Shown here: in pieces, positions 24,626-33,725 of the stretch
How positions within the stretch are numbered: position 1 is the stretch's first letter
Layout of the letters: the number at the start of each line of letters is the position of its first letter
Origin: Haloactinopolyspora alba
Lineage (GTDB): Bacteria; Actinomycetota; Actinomycetes; Jiangellales; Jiangellaceae
Assembly (NCBI RefSeq): GCF_003014555.1
Contig: NZ_PYGE01000006.1
Location: 1-64,000 of the forward strand
Reading direction: 5' to 3'
DNA: 64,000 bases
Position numbers and translations under genes: made by a program
The notes under the pieces: model-generated
Seen by the model: the letters and a program-made list of their open reading frames with translations, nothing else
The model's database searches: none
Told to the model about the DNA's origin: nothing

Positions 24626-24942
24626 ACGTTGAAGCCGAGCGCCCGCAGCTGCTCCCGCCCCTCGTCGGTGATCTTGTCCGGGCCCCACGGCGGCATCCAG
24701 ACCCAGTTGATCTTCAATTCCTTGACCAGCCCGTCGGTGGCGGACGCGGCCTGCTCCTCGATCAGGTCGGTCAGCGGACAGGCCGCGCTGGTCAGCGTCA
24801 TGTCGATGGTGGCGACGCCGTCGTCGTCCACGGACACGCCGTAGATCAGCCCGAGGTCGACGACGTTGATACCCAGTTCCGGGTCCACCACGTCGCGCAG
24901 GGCTTCTTTGACATCCTCGATGTCAACAGTGCCGGTGGTCAT
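24622..24942 (-). CDS. sufT: SufT/MIP18-family (DUF59) Fe-S maturation factor
   Basis: This 106-residue DUF59 protein shows VKEALRDVVDPELGINVVDL and the cysteine motif TSAACPLTDLIEEQ. The family assists Fe-S cluster maturation, and the actinobacterial gene follows sufU in the suf operon. The ATG at 24942 shares one base with the sufU stop (TGATG). The upstream extension to 25020 overlaps sufU and is rejected. Confidence 0.9.
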   Translation of the reverse strand: MTTGTVDIEDVKEALRDVVDPELGINVVDLGLIYGVSVDDDGVATIDMTLTSAACPLTDLIEEQAASATDGLVKELKINWVWMPPWGPDKITDEGREQLRALGFNV

Positions 24943-25394
24943 CAGCGGGTCACTTCTCCTTCTGTCGCCAGTGCTCGCGATGCGGCGTCCTTGAACGCCA
25001 TCCAGGACAGCAACGCGCATTTCACCCGGGCCGGATACTTCGCCACGCCGGCGAAGGCGATCCCGTCACCGAGCACGTCCTCGTCCGGTTCGACTTCACC
25101 CTTACCCTGCATCAGCTCGACGAACGCGCGCTCGACCTCGAACGCGTCGTCGACGCCCTGCCCGCTGAGCAGGTCGTGCAGGACGCTCGCCGAGGCCTGG
25201 CTGATGGAGCAGCCCTGACCGTCGTAGGACACGTCGGTCAGCGTGCCGCCGTCCACCGCCACCCGCACGGTGATCTCGTCCCCGCACGTCGGGTTCACGT
25301 GGTGAGCCTCGGCCTGGAACGGCTCACGCAGCCCGCGCCCGTGCGGGTACTTGTAGTGGTCCAGGATGATCTCCTGGTACAGGCTGTCGCTCAC
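24942..25394 (-). CDS. sufU: SufU-type sulfur-transfer/scaffold protein
   Basis: This 150-residue protein belongs to the SufU/IscU family. Its zinc and sulfur-relay residues are C37 and D39 (NPTCGDEI), C62 (GQGCSISQAS) and C126 (VKCALLSW). SufU accepts persulfide sulfur from SufS. The GTG at 25394 overlaps the sufS stop (GTGA) and begins the family-typical LYQEIILDHYKYP. The insertion between the first two and last cysteine regions is the one that distinguishes SufU from IscU. Confidence 0.94.
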   Translation of the reverse strand: MSDSLYQEIILDHYKYPHGRGLREPFQAEAHHVNPTCGDEITVRVAVDGGTLTDVSYDGQGCSISQASASVLHDLLSGQGVDDAFEVERAFVELMQGKGEVEPDEDVLGDGIAFAGVAKYPARVKCALLSWMAFKDAASRALATEGEVTR

Positions 25395-26659
25395 CGGAAG
25401 AACCTCTTCACCCGCTCCAACCCGTCGGCCAGAGCGTCGATCTCGTCGGTCGTGGTGTACAGGTAGAACGACGCCCGCGTGGTCGCGGGTATTCCGTAGC
25501 GTACGCACACCGGCCGTGCGCAGTGGTGGCCCACCCGCACCGCGACGCCCTGCTCGTCGAGCACCTGCCCGACGTCGTGCGGGTGGACGCCGTCGACGGT
25601 GAACGAGATCGTGCCGCCGCGACCCTCGGGCGTGTCCGGGCCGATGATCGTCACGCCGTCGACACCGGCGAAGCGCTGCAGCGCGTAGCCGGTGAGCTCC
25701 CGCTCGTGCGCGTACACCTTGGCCATGTCCAGCCCGGTGAGATAGTCGACCGCCGCGCCCAGCCCGACGACCTGCGCGATCGGCGGCGTCCCGGCCTCGA
25801 ACTTGTGCGGCACCGCCGCGAACGTCGAGCCCTCCATGGACACCGTCTCGATCATCTCGCCGCCGCCGAGGAACGGGGGCAGCGCGTCCAGCACCGCACC
25901 GCGGCCCCACAGCACACCGACGCCGGTCGGCCCGCACATCTTGTGCCCGGTGAACGCCAGCAGGTCCACGCCCAACGCGGCGACGTCGACCGGCATGTGC
26001 GGCACCGACTGCGAAGCGTCGGCCATCACCAGGGCGCCGACCTCATGTGCGCGGGCCACGATCGGGGCGAGGTCGTTGACCGTGCCGAGGATGTTCGACT
26101 GGTGCACCACGGAGATGATCTTCGTCCGCGGGTTGATCAGCTCGTCGATCGTGGACAGGTCGAGACGGCCGTCGTCGGTCAGCCCGAACCACCGCAGCGT
26201 CGCTCCGGTGCGCCGGGCGGCCAGCTGCCACGGCACGATGTTGGAGTGGTGCTCCATCTCGCTGATGACGATCTCGTCGCCGGGCCCGAGCCGGTAGCGG
26301 GGGTCGTCGGCCAGGCCGCTGGCCAGCGTGTTGGCGACGAGGTTCAGCGCCTCGGACGCGTTCTTGGCGAAAACGATCTCGTCACGCGACGCCGCGCCGA
26401 CGAACGCGGCGATGCGATCGCGCGCGCCCTCGTACGCCGCGGTCGACTCCTCGCCGAGCTGGTGCACCGCCCGCGCGACGTTGGCGTTGTGGCGGGCATA
26501 GTGCTCGGTCAGCGCGTCGATCACCGCCTGCGGCTTCTGCGACGTGTTCGCCGAGTCGAGGTAGGCCAGAGCGTGGTCGCCGGCCAGCCGCCGGTCGAGG
26601 ATCGGGAAGTCCTTTCGGATCCGGTCCACGTCCAGCGGGCTGGTCAGGTCGTTCGCCAC
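25391..26659 (-). CDS. sufS: cysteine desulfurase SufS
   Basis: This 422-residue PLP enzyme extracts sulfur from cysteine for Fe-S assembly. The Schiff-base lysine is K240 in FTGHKMCGPTG, and the persulfide-forming cysteine is C380 in RVGHHCARP. The N-terminal YLDSANTSQKPQAVI and EMEHHSNIVPW are standard for group II desulfurases. The GTG at 26659 has AGGAG six bases upstream. The gene lies between sufC and sufU in the leftward suf operon. Confidence 0.96.
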   Translation of the reverse strand: MANDLTSPLDVDRIRKDFPILDRRLAGDHALAYLDSANTSQKPQAVIDALTEHYARHNANVARAVHQLGEESTAAYEGARDRIAAFVGAASRDEIVFAKNASEALNLVANTLASGLADDPRYRLGPGDEIVISEMEHHSNIVPWQLAARRTGATLRWFGLTDDGRLDLSTIDELINPRTKIISVVHQSNILGTVNDLAPIVARAHEVGALVMADASQSVPHMPVDVAALGVDLLAFTGHKMCGPTGVGVLWGRGAVLDALPPFLGGGEMIETVSMEGSTFAAVPHKFEAGTPPIAQVVGLGAAVDYLTGLDMAKVYAHERELTGYALQRFAGVDGVTIIGPDTPEGRGGTISFTVDGVHPHDVGQVLDEQGVAVRVGHHCARPVCVRYGIPATTRASFYLYTTTDEIDALADGLERVKRFFR

Positions 26660-26701
26660 GGTGCTCTCCTCAATGCTCTTCCTCGATGCCGGCCGGCGCC
26701 C

Positions 26702-27460
26702 TCAGGCGGAGGCGCCGGCGTAGTCGACGTAGCCGTGCTCCTCGAGCTTGTCGGCCAGTTCCGGGCCGCCCTCCTCGGCGACGCGGCCGGCGATGAACAC
26801 GTGCACGTGGTCCGGCTTGATGTAGCGCAGGATGCGGGTGTAGTGCGTGATCAGCATCACGCCCTTGTCACCGTCGGCGGTGAACCGGTTGACGCCGTCG
26901 GAGACGACGCGCAGCGCGTCGATGTCGAGACCGGAGTCGGTCTCGTCGAGAACGGCGAACTTCGGCTTCAGCAGCTCGAGCTGCAGGATCTCGTGGCGCT
27001 TCTTCTCACCACCGGAGAAGCCGGTGTTGAGGTCGCGCTCGGCGAACGCGTCGTCGATCGCGAGGCTCTGCATCGAGTTCTTGACGTCCTTGACCCAGGT
27101 GCGCAGCTTCGGCGACTCGCCGTCGACGGCCGTCTTCGCGGTCCGCAGGAAGTTCGACACCGACACACCCGGAACCTCGACCGGGTACTGCATCGCGAGG
27201 AACAGCCCGGCCCGTGCGCGCTCGTCGACGCTCATGGCCAGCACGTCCTCGCCGTCGAGCGTGACGGTGCCGCTGGTGACGGTGTACTTCGGGTGCCCGG
27301 CCAGGGAGTAGGCCAGGGTGGACTTGCCGGAGCCGTTGGGGCCCATGATCGCGTGCGTCTGCCCGCTGCTGACCGTGAGGTCGACGCCGCGCAGGATCTC
27401 CTTCGGGCCGGTCTCGGTGTCGACGGAGACGTGCAGGTCGCGGATCTCCAGGGTGCTCAT
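26702..27460 (-). CDS. sufC: Fe-S assembly ATPase SufC
   Basis: This 252-residue ABC-type ATPase is the energy subunit of the SufBCD scaffold. It has Walker A GPNGSGKST (40-48), signature SGGEKKRHEILQL and Walker B AVLDETDSGLDIDAL. The ATG at 27460 overlaps the stop of a 29-codon threonine-rich reading frame that fills the gap after sufD. Many actinobacteria place a Rieske-type ferredoxin gene between sufD and sufC, but it is absent here. Confidence 0.96.
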   Translation of the reverse strand: MSTLEIRDLHVSVDTETGPKEILRGVDLTVSSGQTHAIMGPNGSGKSTLAYSLAGHPKYTVTSGTVTLDGEDVLAMSVDERARAGLFLAMQYPVEVPGVSVSNFLRTAKTAVDGESPKLRTWVKDVKNSMQSLAIDDAFAERDLNTGFSGGEKKRHEILQLELLKPKFAVLDETDSGLDIDALRVVSDGVNRFTADGDKGVMLITHYTRILRYIKPDHVHVFIAGRVAEEGGPELADKLEEHGYVDYAGASA

Positions 27461-27548
27461 GTCGTATGCCTCACTCGCAGGTCTTGGTCAGTCGTGGTGT
27501 CAGTCGTGGCGGTCATGGTCGTGACGGTGATGGTGGTAGCCGTCATCG

Positions 27549-28772
27549 TCACTGCTCGCTGATGGCCAGCTCGCGCTCGACGGAGGCGACGAGCCGTTCG
27601 GCGATCTCGGGGACACCGATCCGGTTGATCAGCTCGGTGAAGAAGCCCCGGACGACCAGCCGGCGCGCCTCGTCGGCGGGGATGCCGCGCGCCTGCAGGT
27701 AGAACAACTGCTCGTCGTCGAACCTTCCGGTGGCGCTGGCGTGGCCCGCCCCCTCGATCTCGCCGGTCTCGATCTCGAGGTTCGGCACCGAGTCGGCGCG
27801 CGCGCCGTCGGTGAGCACGAGGTTGCGGTTGAGCTCGAAAGTGCTGATGCCCTCGGCCTCCGGACGGATCAGCACGTTGCCGATCCACACCGCGTGCGCC
27901 TTCGAGCCCTGCAGCGCACCCTTGTACAGCACGTCGCTGCGGCAGTGCGGCTGGTTGTGGTCGACCAGCAGCCGGTTCTCGAGGTGCTGCCCGCTGTCGG
28001 CGAAGTACAGCCCCAGCATCTCGGCGTCGCCGCCCGGGCCGCCGTAGTCCAGCGACGACGACACCCGCACGAGGTCGCCGCCGAAGCCGACGACAGCGTG
28101 CTTCACGGTGGCGTCGCGGCCGACGTGGACGTGGTGGTGCGACACGTGCACGGCGTCGTCGGCCCAGTCCTGCACGGCCACGACGACGAGCTTGGCGCCT
28201 TCCTCAGCGATGATCTCGACGTTGTCGGCCAGCGCGGCCGAGCCGCCGTAGTCGAGCACCACGACGGACTGGCTGAACCGCTCCGCGGTAACGACGACGT
28301 GCCCGGCGGCGCCCTTCTCGGAGCTGAGGCCGTTCACCCGGATCACCGTGGGCTGCTCGGTCACCGCCTCGCGCGGGACCGTCACGGTCACCACCTTGTC
28401 GGCCTCGGCCCACGCCCGTGCGCTGGGTCGGTCGACCGGGACGTACCCGGACGACCCACGCACGGGGGCGTTGCCCGCCTCGAGCGTCTCGACCTTCACC
28501 TGCGGGTCGGCGTCGACGGTGACCTCGTAGTCGTGCCCGTCGAGCGCGGCGTCGTCGTGCAGGCCGCGCATCCGCGCCATCGGCGTGAACCGCCAATCCT
28601 CCTCACGGCCGCGCGGGACGGGGTGGTCGTCGACGTCGAACGACGCCACGGTGTGGAAGGCGCTACCGCCGTGTTTGCTCTCGTCGAGCGCAGCACCACC
28701 GTGGGTGTGCTCGGTCAGGCCGTGCTGGGCGGCCCGCTCCTGCGTCGAGGCCGGCAATTCAGAGGTACTCAT
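27549..28772 (-). CDS. sufD: Fe-S assembly protein SufD
   Basis: This 407-residue SufD protein partners SufB in the SufBCD cluster scaffold. The C-terminal beta-helix region is typical (HNQPHCRSDVLYKGALQGSK, then GISTFELNRNLVLTDGA, EIEGAGHASATGRFDDEQLF, and a helix ending RGFFTELINRIG). The N-terminus is a long variable stretch with a His/Gly-rich segment (about 20-40). It lies between sufB and sufC in the same direction. Confidence 0.95.
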   Translation of the reverse strand: MSTSELPASTQERAAQHGLTEHTHGGAALDESKHGGSAFHTVASFDVDDHPVPRGREEDWRFTPMARMRGLHDDAALDGHDYEVTVDADPQVKVETLEAGNAPVRGSSGYVPVDRPSARAWAEADKVVTVTVPREAVTEQPTVIRVNGLSSEKGAAGHVVVTAERFSQSVVVLDYGGSAALADNVEIIAEEGAKLVVVAVQDWADDAVHVSHHHVHVGRDATVKHAVVGFGGDLVRVSSSLDYGGPGGDAEMLGLYFADSGQHLENRLLVDHNQPHCRSDVLYKGALQGSKAHAVWIGNVLIRPEAEGISTFELNRNLVLTDGARADSVPNLEIETGEIEGAGHASATGRFDDEQLFYLQARGIPADEARRLVVRGFFTELINRIGVPEIAERLVASVERELAISEQ

Positions 28773-28819
28773 CTACTCTCTCTCGTCGTCAAAGCTGGGT
28801 GTGTGGTCCGGTGACCACC

Positions 28820-30232
28820 TCACCCAACAGCGCCTTCCATCTGCAGCTCGATGAGCCGGTTCAGCTCGAGCGCGTACTCCATCGGCAGCTCGCGGGCGAT
28901 CGGCTCGATGAACCCGCGGACGATCATCGCCATCGCCTCGTCCTCGGTCATGCCCCTGCTCATCAGGTAGAAGAGCTGGTCCTCACTGACCTTGGAGACG
29001 GTGGCCTCGTGCCCCATCGAGACGTCGTCGTTGCGGATGTCGTTGTAGGGGTATGTGTCCGACCGCGAGATGGTGTCGACCAGGAGCGCGTCGCAGCGCA
29101 CCGTGCTGGCGCTGTGCTGCGCACGCGGCATGACCTGGACCAGGCCGCGGTACGAGGTGCGTCCCCCGGCGCGGGCCACCGACTTGGACACGATGGAGCT
29201 CGACGTGTTCGGCGCCATGTGCACCATCTTGGAACCGGAGTCCTGGTGCTGGTTCTCGCCGGCGAAGGCCAGCGACAGCGTCTCGCCCTTGGCCTGCTCG
29301 CCCATCAGCCAGATGGCCGGGTACTTCATGGTGACCTTGGAGCCGATGTTGCCGTCGATCCACTCCATGGTGGCGCCCTCGGCGGCCGTGGCCCGCTTCG
29401 TGACCAGGTTGTACACGTTGTTCGACCAGTTCTGGATGGTCGTGTAGCGGCAGCGGGCGCCCTTCTTCACGACGATCTCGACGACGGCGCTGTGCAGCGA
29501 GTCGGAGGTGTAGATCGGCGCCGTGCAGCCCTCGACGTAGTGGACGTAGGCGTCCTCGTCGACGATGATCAGCGTCCGCTCGAACTGGCCCATGTTCTCG
29601 GTGTTGATGCGGAAGTAGGCCTGCAGCGGGATGTCGACGTGCACGCCCTTCGGCACGTAGATGAACGAGCCACCGGACCACACCGCGGTGTTCAGCGCGG
29701 AGAACTTGTTGTCGCCGGCCGGGATGACCGAGGCGAAGTACTCCTTGAACAGCTCTGGGTACTCACGCAGCGCCGTGTCGGTGTCGAGGAAGACGACACC
29801 CTGCTCCTCGAGGTCCTCACGGATCTTGTGATAGACGACCTCGGACTCGTACTGCGCGGCCACGCCGGCGACCAGGCGCTGCTTCTCCGCCTCGGGGATG
29901 CCGAGCTTGTCGTACGTGGTCTTGATGTCCTCCGGCAGGTCCTCCCAGGACCCGGCCTGCTCCTCGGTGGAGCGCACGAAGTACTTGATGTTGTCGAAGT
30001 CGATGTCCGACAGGTCGGCACCCCAGGTGGGGACGGGCTTCTTCTCGAACAGCCGCAGCGCCTTCAGCCGGATGTCGAGCATCCAGTCCGGCTCGTCCTT
30101 GAGCGCGGAGATCTCGCGGACGACGTCCTCGTTCAGGCCTCGCTTGGCGGCAGCACCCGCGGCATCGGCGTCGGCCCAGCCGTATTCGTAGCGTCCGAGT
30201 CCCTCGAGTTCGGGGTGAGCGGTGGTGGTCAT
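28820..30232 (-). CDS. sufB: Fe-S assembly protein SufB
   Basis: This 470-residue SufB scaffold protein shows the family cores [60 protein letters not shown] and [18 protein letters not shown]. Most bacterial SufB lack an intein insertion site product, and none is present here: the protein is colinear with uninterrupted homologues. The ATG at 30232 immediately follows the TAG stop of sufR without a spacer, so translation is probably coupled. Confidence 0.96.
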   Translation of the reverse strand: MTTTAHPELEGLGRYEYGWADADAAGAAAKRGLNEDVVREISALKDEPDWMLDIRLKALRLFEKKPVPTWGADLSDIDFDNIKYFVRSTEEQAGSWEDLPEDIKTTYDKLGIPEAEKQRLVAGVAAQYESEVVYHKIREDLEEQGVVFLDTDTALREYPELFKEYFASVIPAGDNKFSALNTAVWSGGSFIYVPKGVHVDIPLQAYFRINTENMGQFERTLIIVDEDAYVHYVEGCTAPIYTSDSLHSAVVEIVVKKGARCRYTTIQNWSNNVYNLVTKRATAAEGATMEWIDGNIGSKVTMKYPAIWLMGEQAKGETLSLAFAGENQHQDSGSKMVHMAPNTSSSIVSKSVARAGGRTSYRGLVQVMPRAQHSASTVRCDALLVDTISRSDTYPYNDIRNDDVSMGHEATVSKVSEDQLFYLMSRGMTEDEAMAMIVRGFIEPIARELPMEYALELNRLIELQMEGAVG

Positions 30233-31006
30233 CTATGAGATCCTCTCCGCGGATACGTTTCGTGCCTCGGTTTGTGCTGGAACTGGTGCGGAAGCGCTGC
30301 CGGGACCGGAGTCCTCGGAGCTGCGGGGAATGTGCGTGGTGCAGACCCCTTCGCCGTGCGCGATGGTCGCGATGCGCTGCACGTGGGTGTGCAGCAGCCG
30401 CGCGAACGCCTCGGTCTCGGCCTCACACAGCTGCGGGAACTGCTCGGCGACGTGAGCCACCGGGCAGTGGTGCTGGCACAGCTGCTCGCCGTCGACGACG
30501 GGCGAGGCCTGCGCCGAGGCGGCGTAACCGTCAGCGGACAACGCGCGCGCCAGCACCTCGGCACGTTGCCCCGGCTCGACGTCGTCGAGCAGCTGCCGGT
30601 AACGCTCCTCGAGATCGGCGATCCGGCGCCGGGCGAACTCCAGCACCATGTCGTCACCACCGGTCTCGGCCAGGAAGCGCAACGCCCCCACGGCGAGGTC
30701 GTCGTAGGCCTGCTCGAACGCGTCGCGGCCGGCCGTGGTCAGCACGAACACCTTGGCCGGGCGCCCCCGGCCGCGGTGGCCGTACACTCGCTCCTCCTGT
30801 GCCTCGAGTATGCCGTCGGCGACGAGCGTGTCGAGGTGGCGCCGGACCGCCGCCGGCGTCAGACCGAGCAGGTCGGCCAGTGTCGCCGCCGTGGACGGCC
30901 CGTTCTCGAGGATCGACCGGGCCACGCGTTCACGTGTACGCGCATGAGGATCCTGGGCGACGGGGGTGTTCCCCGGCGCCCCGGCTACCTCCTGCGTGTT
31001 TTTCAC
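30233..31006 (-). CDS. sufR: SufR-type Fe-S-sensing transcriptional regulator
   Basis: This 257-residue protein joins an N-terminal winged helix-turn-helix (about 25-90, STAATLADLLGLTPAAVRRH) to a C-terminal domain with four cysteines able to bind a cluster: C177 and C181 (QLCQHHCP), C194 and C222. In actinobacteria SufR represses the suf operon when Fe-S supply is sufficient. It is the first gene of the operon and starts with GTG at 31006. An IdeR-like box lies 60 bases upstream, suggesting a second, iron-responsive input. Confidence 0.92.
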   Translation of the reverse strand: MKNTQEVAGAPGNTPVAQDPHARTRERVARSILENGPSTAATLADLLGLTPAAVRRHLDTLVADGILEAQEERVYGHRGRGRPAKVFVLTTAGRDAFEQAYDDLAVGALRFLAETGGDDMVLEFARRRIADLEERYRQLLDDVEPGQRAEVLARALSADGYAASAQASPVVDGEQLCQHHCPVAHVAEQFPQLCEAETEAFARLLHTHVQRIATIAHGEGVCTTHIPRSSEDSGPGSASAPVPAQTEARNVSAERIS

Positions 31007-31065
31007 AACACCATCGTGCTCTTTTTCGTTCCCCGTCTCAACCTACCCCCCGTGGGATGCGTCAC

Positions 31066-31084
31066 GCAGGTCAGCCTTACCTTC
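31066..31084 (-). promoter_or_regulatory. candidate IdeR/DtxR iron box upstream of sufR
   Basis: On the minus strand the 19 bases read GAAGGTAAGGCTGACCTGC, matching the classical DtxR/IdeR consensus TTAGGTTAGGCTAACCTAA at 13 of 19 positions, including the AGGT, AGGCT and ACCT blocks. It lies in the region shared by divergent sufR and the ABC transporter, about 60 bases from the sufR start. Regulation by iron is inferred from the match only. Confidence 0.45.
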
Positions 31085-31154
31085 AACGTGTCGGTGTCGG
31101 ACTCGGCACCCACGTGCCAGCACTCGCCCACGTTGCGCGTGCGAGACTCACAGG

Positions 31155-32081
31155 GTGAGTGTGCCGCCCGCCGTCGAGGTCGACGGCCTGGTCAAGCGTT
31201 ACGGCACGACGACCGCGGTCGACGGGCTCTCGGTGCGTGTCGACTCCGGCGCGGTCACCGCGCTGCTCGGGCCGAACGGCGCGGGCAAGACCACGACGGT
31301 GGAGACCTGTGAGGGTTTCCGGGAGCCCGACACCGGCCGCGTCCGCGTGCTCGGCCTCGACCCGCGGCGCGACAGCGCCGAGCTGCGCCCGCGGGTCGGC
31401 GTGATGCTGCAGGAGGGCGCCGGCCTGTACCCCGGCGCCGGCGCCCGCGAACTGCTCACCCACCTGGGGCGGCTGCACCGGCACCCGCTGGACGTGGACC
31501 GGCTGGTCGAGCGGCTCGGGCTCGGCGGCACCGGCCGCACGCCACTGCGGCGGCTCTCCGGCGGCCAGCGCCAGCGCGTGGCCCTCGCCGCCGCCCTGGT
31601 CGGCCGTCCCGAACTGGTGTTCCTCGACGAACCGACGGCGGGCCTCGACCCGCATGCGCGGCACTCCACCTGGGACCTCATCGGCGAACTGCGCGGCGAC
31701 GGCGTGAGCGTCGTGCTGACCACGCATCTGATCGACGAGGCCGAGCAACTGGCCGACCACGTCGTCATCATCGACCACGGCCGCCTGGTCACCGAAGGCA
31801 GCCCGGAGGAGCTGACCTCGGGGCCGGGCGACGACGTCATCAGTTTCGGCGGGCCGCCCCGGCTGGACCTGTCGACGCTGCGGGCCGCGCTGCCGGAGTC
31901 CGCGGACGTCCGCGAGGTCACCCCCGGCTCGTACCAGGTCGCCGGGGTCGTCGACCCGCACCTGCTGGCGACGCTCACGTCGTGGTGCGCCACGAACGAC
32001 ATCCTCGCCGAAGGGCTGCAGGTCGGGCGCCGTTCGCTCGAGGACGTCTACCTCGAACTGACCAGGCGGTCGGCACGGTGA
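31155..32081 (+). CDS. ABC transporter ATP-binding protein
   Basis: This 308-residue ABC ATPase shows Walker A GPNGAGKTT (39-47), signature LSGGQRQRVALA and Walker B LVFLDEPTAGLDP. Its C-terminal extension is typical of drug/lipid exporter ATPases of the DrrA/CcmA type. The GTG at 31155 is used; a second GTG at 31161 is equally possible, and no strong ribosome site precedes either. It is divergent from sufR and overlaps the permease gene (GTGA). In mycobacteria the same ATPase-permease pair lies between sufR and ctaA, so the linkage is ancestral. The substrate is unknown. Confidence 0.9.
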   Translation: MSVPPAVEVDGLVKRYGTTTAVDGLSVRVDSGAVTALLGPNGAGKTTTVETCEGFREPDTGRVRVLGLDPRRDSAELRPRVGVMLQEGAGLYPGAGARELLTHLGRLHRHPLDVDRLVERLGLGGTGRTPLRRLSGGQRQRVALAAALVGRPELVFLDEPTAGLDPHARHSTWDLIGELRGDGVSVVLTTHLIDEAEQLADHVVIIDHGRLVTEGSPEELTSGPGDDVISFGGPPRLDLSTLRAALPESADVREVTPGSYQVAGVVDPHLLATLTSWCATNDILAEGLQVGRRSLEDVYLELTRRSAR

Positions 32082-32833
32082 CCTACGTACCCGCTCCCGG
32101 CGCCGCTCCCCTGACCCGCATGGTCGCCGCGCAGGTCCTGCTCGAAGTCCGGCTGCTGCTCCGCAACGGCGAGCAGTTGCTGCTCACCGCCGTGATCCCG
32201 GTGGTGTTACTGGGACTGCTCACCGCGGTGCCGGTGGTGGACACCGGCGAGTACGACCGCGTCGACTTCCTGGTCCCGGGCATCCTCGCGCTGTCGGTCA
32301 TGTCCACGGCGTTCACGTCCCTGGCCATCGCCACCGGGTACGAACGCCGGTACGGCGCGCTGAAACGCCTGGCCGCCTCGCCGCTGCCACGGTGGGCGCT
32401 GCTCGCCGCCAAGGCCGTGACCGTCCTGGTCGTGGAGGTCCTGCAGGTCGTCCTGGTCGGCGGCCTGGGCCTGGCACTGGGCTGGCGCCCGGACGGCGCG
32501 ATGGCCGCCGTCCCGTTGCTGCTGGCCGGCACCGCCGCGTTCGCCGGGCTCGGGCTGCTGATGGCCGGCACGCTGCGCGCCGAGGCCACACTGGCCGCCG
32601 CCAACCTGGTGTATCTGCTCCTGCTGGTGCTCGGCGGGGTCGTGATCCCGTTCGGGCAGTTCCCGGACGCGCTGCGGCCCGTGCTCGAGTCCACGCCGAC
32701 GGGCGCGCTCGCCGGTGGGTTGCGCTCGGTCCTCGCCGACGGCGACGGCCTGCCGTGGGCGCCGCTCGTCGTCCTCGTGATCTGGGCGGCCGCCGGCACG
32801 ACGGCCGCCGCGCGGTGGTTCCGCTGGGAGTGA
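32078..32833 (+). CDS. ABC-2 type transporter permease
   Basis: This 251-residue membrane protein has about six hydrophobic segments in the ABC-2 arrangement: a first helix after LEVRLLLRNGEQLL, a cytoplasmic loop RRYGALKRLAASPLPRWALL and the late LVYLLLLVLGGVVIPFGQFP. It forms an exporter with the ATPase whose stop codon its GTG start overlaps. Nothing in the sequence identifies the substrate. Confidence 0.9.
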   Translation: MTYVPAPGAAPLTRMVAAQVLLEVRLLLRNGEQLLLTAVIPVVLLGLLTAVPVVDTGEYDRVDFLVPGILALSVMSTAFTSLAIATGYERRYGALKRLAASPLPRWALLAAKAVTVLVVEVLQVVLVGGLGLALGWRPDGAMAAVPLLLAGTAAFAGLGLLMAGTLRAEATLAAANLVYLLLLVLGGVVIPFGQFPDALRPVLESTPTGALAGGLRSVLADGDGLPWAPLVVLVIWAAAGTTAAARWFRWE

Positions 32834-32864
32834 CCAGCGGTGCTGCCCATCCGAGCCGGGAGCA

Positions 32865-33608
32865 CTAGGGGCGGCTCGCCTGCACGAAGGTGACCGGGCC
32901 GAACCGATGCTGGACGTGCTCGACCTCGCGCGCGTCGGCGAACCCTGCGGCGGCGAGGAGCGCGACGATGCCGTCGCCGAGGTTGCGGGTGACGGCCGGG
33001 GTCTGCGTCGCCGGCTCGCGCACGAGGCGGCGCAGGTGCCGGAGGGCGTGGGCCGGGCCGTGTCCGTGTGTCGAGTGCTGAGCGTCCGCCGTGTTCGTCA
33101 TGGGACCGCCGAAGTCGACGATGGTGACGGTGCCTCCCGGCCGCAGGGCGCGCAGCGCGTCGTGCGCGAACGCGACCCGGCCGTCGTCGTCGACGTGGTG
33201 CAGCGCCAGCGACGAGACCACGTGGTCGAGCGAGGCGTCGTCGGCCGGGATCCGGTCGGCGTAGCCCTGGACGAGGGTGAGCGACACGCGCCGGCGGCGT
33301 GCCTTGCGAGCGGCTCTGCGCAGGCTGTCCGCGTCCGGATCGAGTCCGGTGACGCGCGCGTGCGGCTCGGCGGCGAGCACGGCGAGCGAGAGGTTGCCGG
33401 TGCCGCAGCCGACGTCGGCCACCGTCTGGCCGGGCTCGAGGCCGGCCAGCTCGACCGCGCGCTCGTGCAGCGCCCGGACGCCGCCGACGCGGCTGAGGGT
33501 GTCGTAGAACGGGAGGAGCCAGGTCCTGCCCATTCCCGGCAGGAACGGGCGGTCTCGCTCCTCCGGCGTGCGCTGGTCGAGGATGCGTACGGCGGCTTCT
33601 GCAGTCAT
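32865..33608 (-). CDS. SAM-dependent methyltransferase
   Basis: This 247-residue class I methyltransferase has motif I VADVGCGTGNLSLAVLA, post-I TGLDPDADSL, motif IV DASLDHVVSSLALHHVDDD and GGTVTIVDFGG. The ATG at 33608 (MTAEAAVRILDQRTPEE) has AGGGAG about seven bases upstream; the open frame extending to 34169 is antisense to the AraC gene. It is divergent from the AraC-type regulator, its probable controller. The pair separates the ABC exporter from ctaA, genes that are adjacent in mycobacteria. Confidence 0.87.
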   Translation of the reverse strand: MTAEAAVRILDQRTPEERDRPFLPGMGRTWLLPFYDTLSRVGGVRALHERAVELAGLEPGQTVADVGCGTGNLSLAVLAAEPHARVTGLDPDADSLRRAARKARRRRVSLTLVQGYADRIPADDASLDHVVSSLALHHVDDDGRVAFAHDALRALRPGGTVTIVDFGGPMTNTADAQHSTHGHGPAHALRHLRRLVREPATQTPAVTRNLGDGIVALLAAAGFADAREVEHVQHRFGPVTFVQASRP

Positions 33609-33725
33609 TCGGAACTCCCTGGGCTCTCGGTGGGCCGGTCCCGGCGAACCGTGACGGGACCTGGTGTCTACACCGTCGAGTCTTGGATATCCTGCGGGTC
33701 CGAGGCAGTACAGAAGTAGGGAACC

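Noticed and set aside
28820-30232. Intein in SufB
   Set aside because: Mycobacterial SufB can carry one, but this 470-residue protein is uninterrupted.
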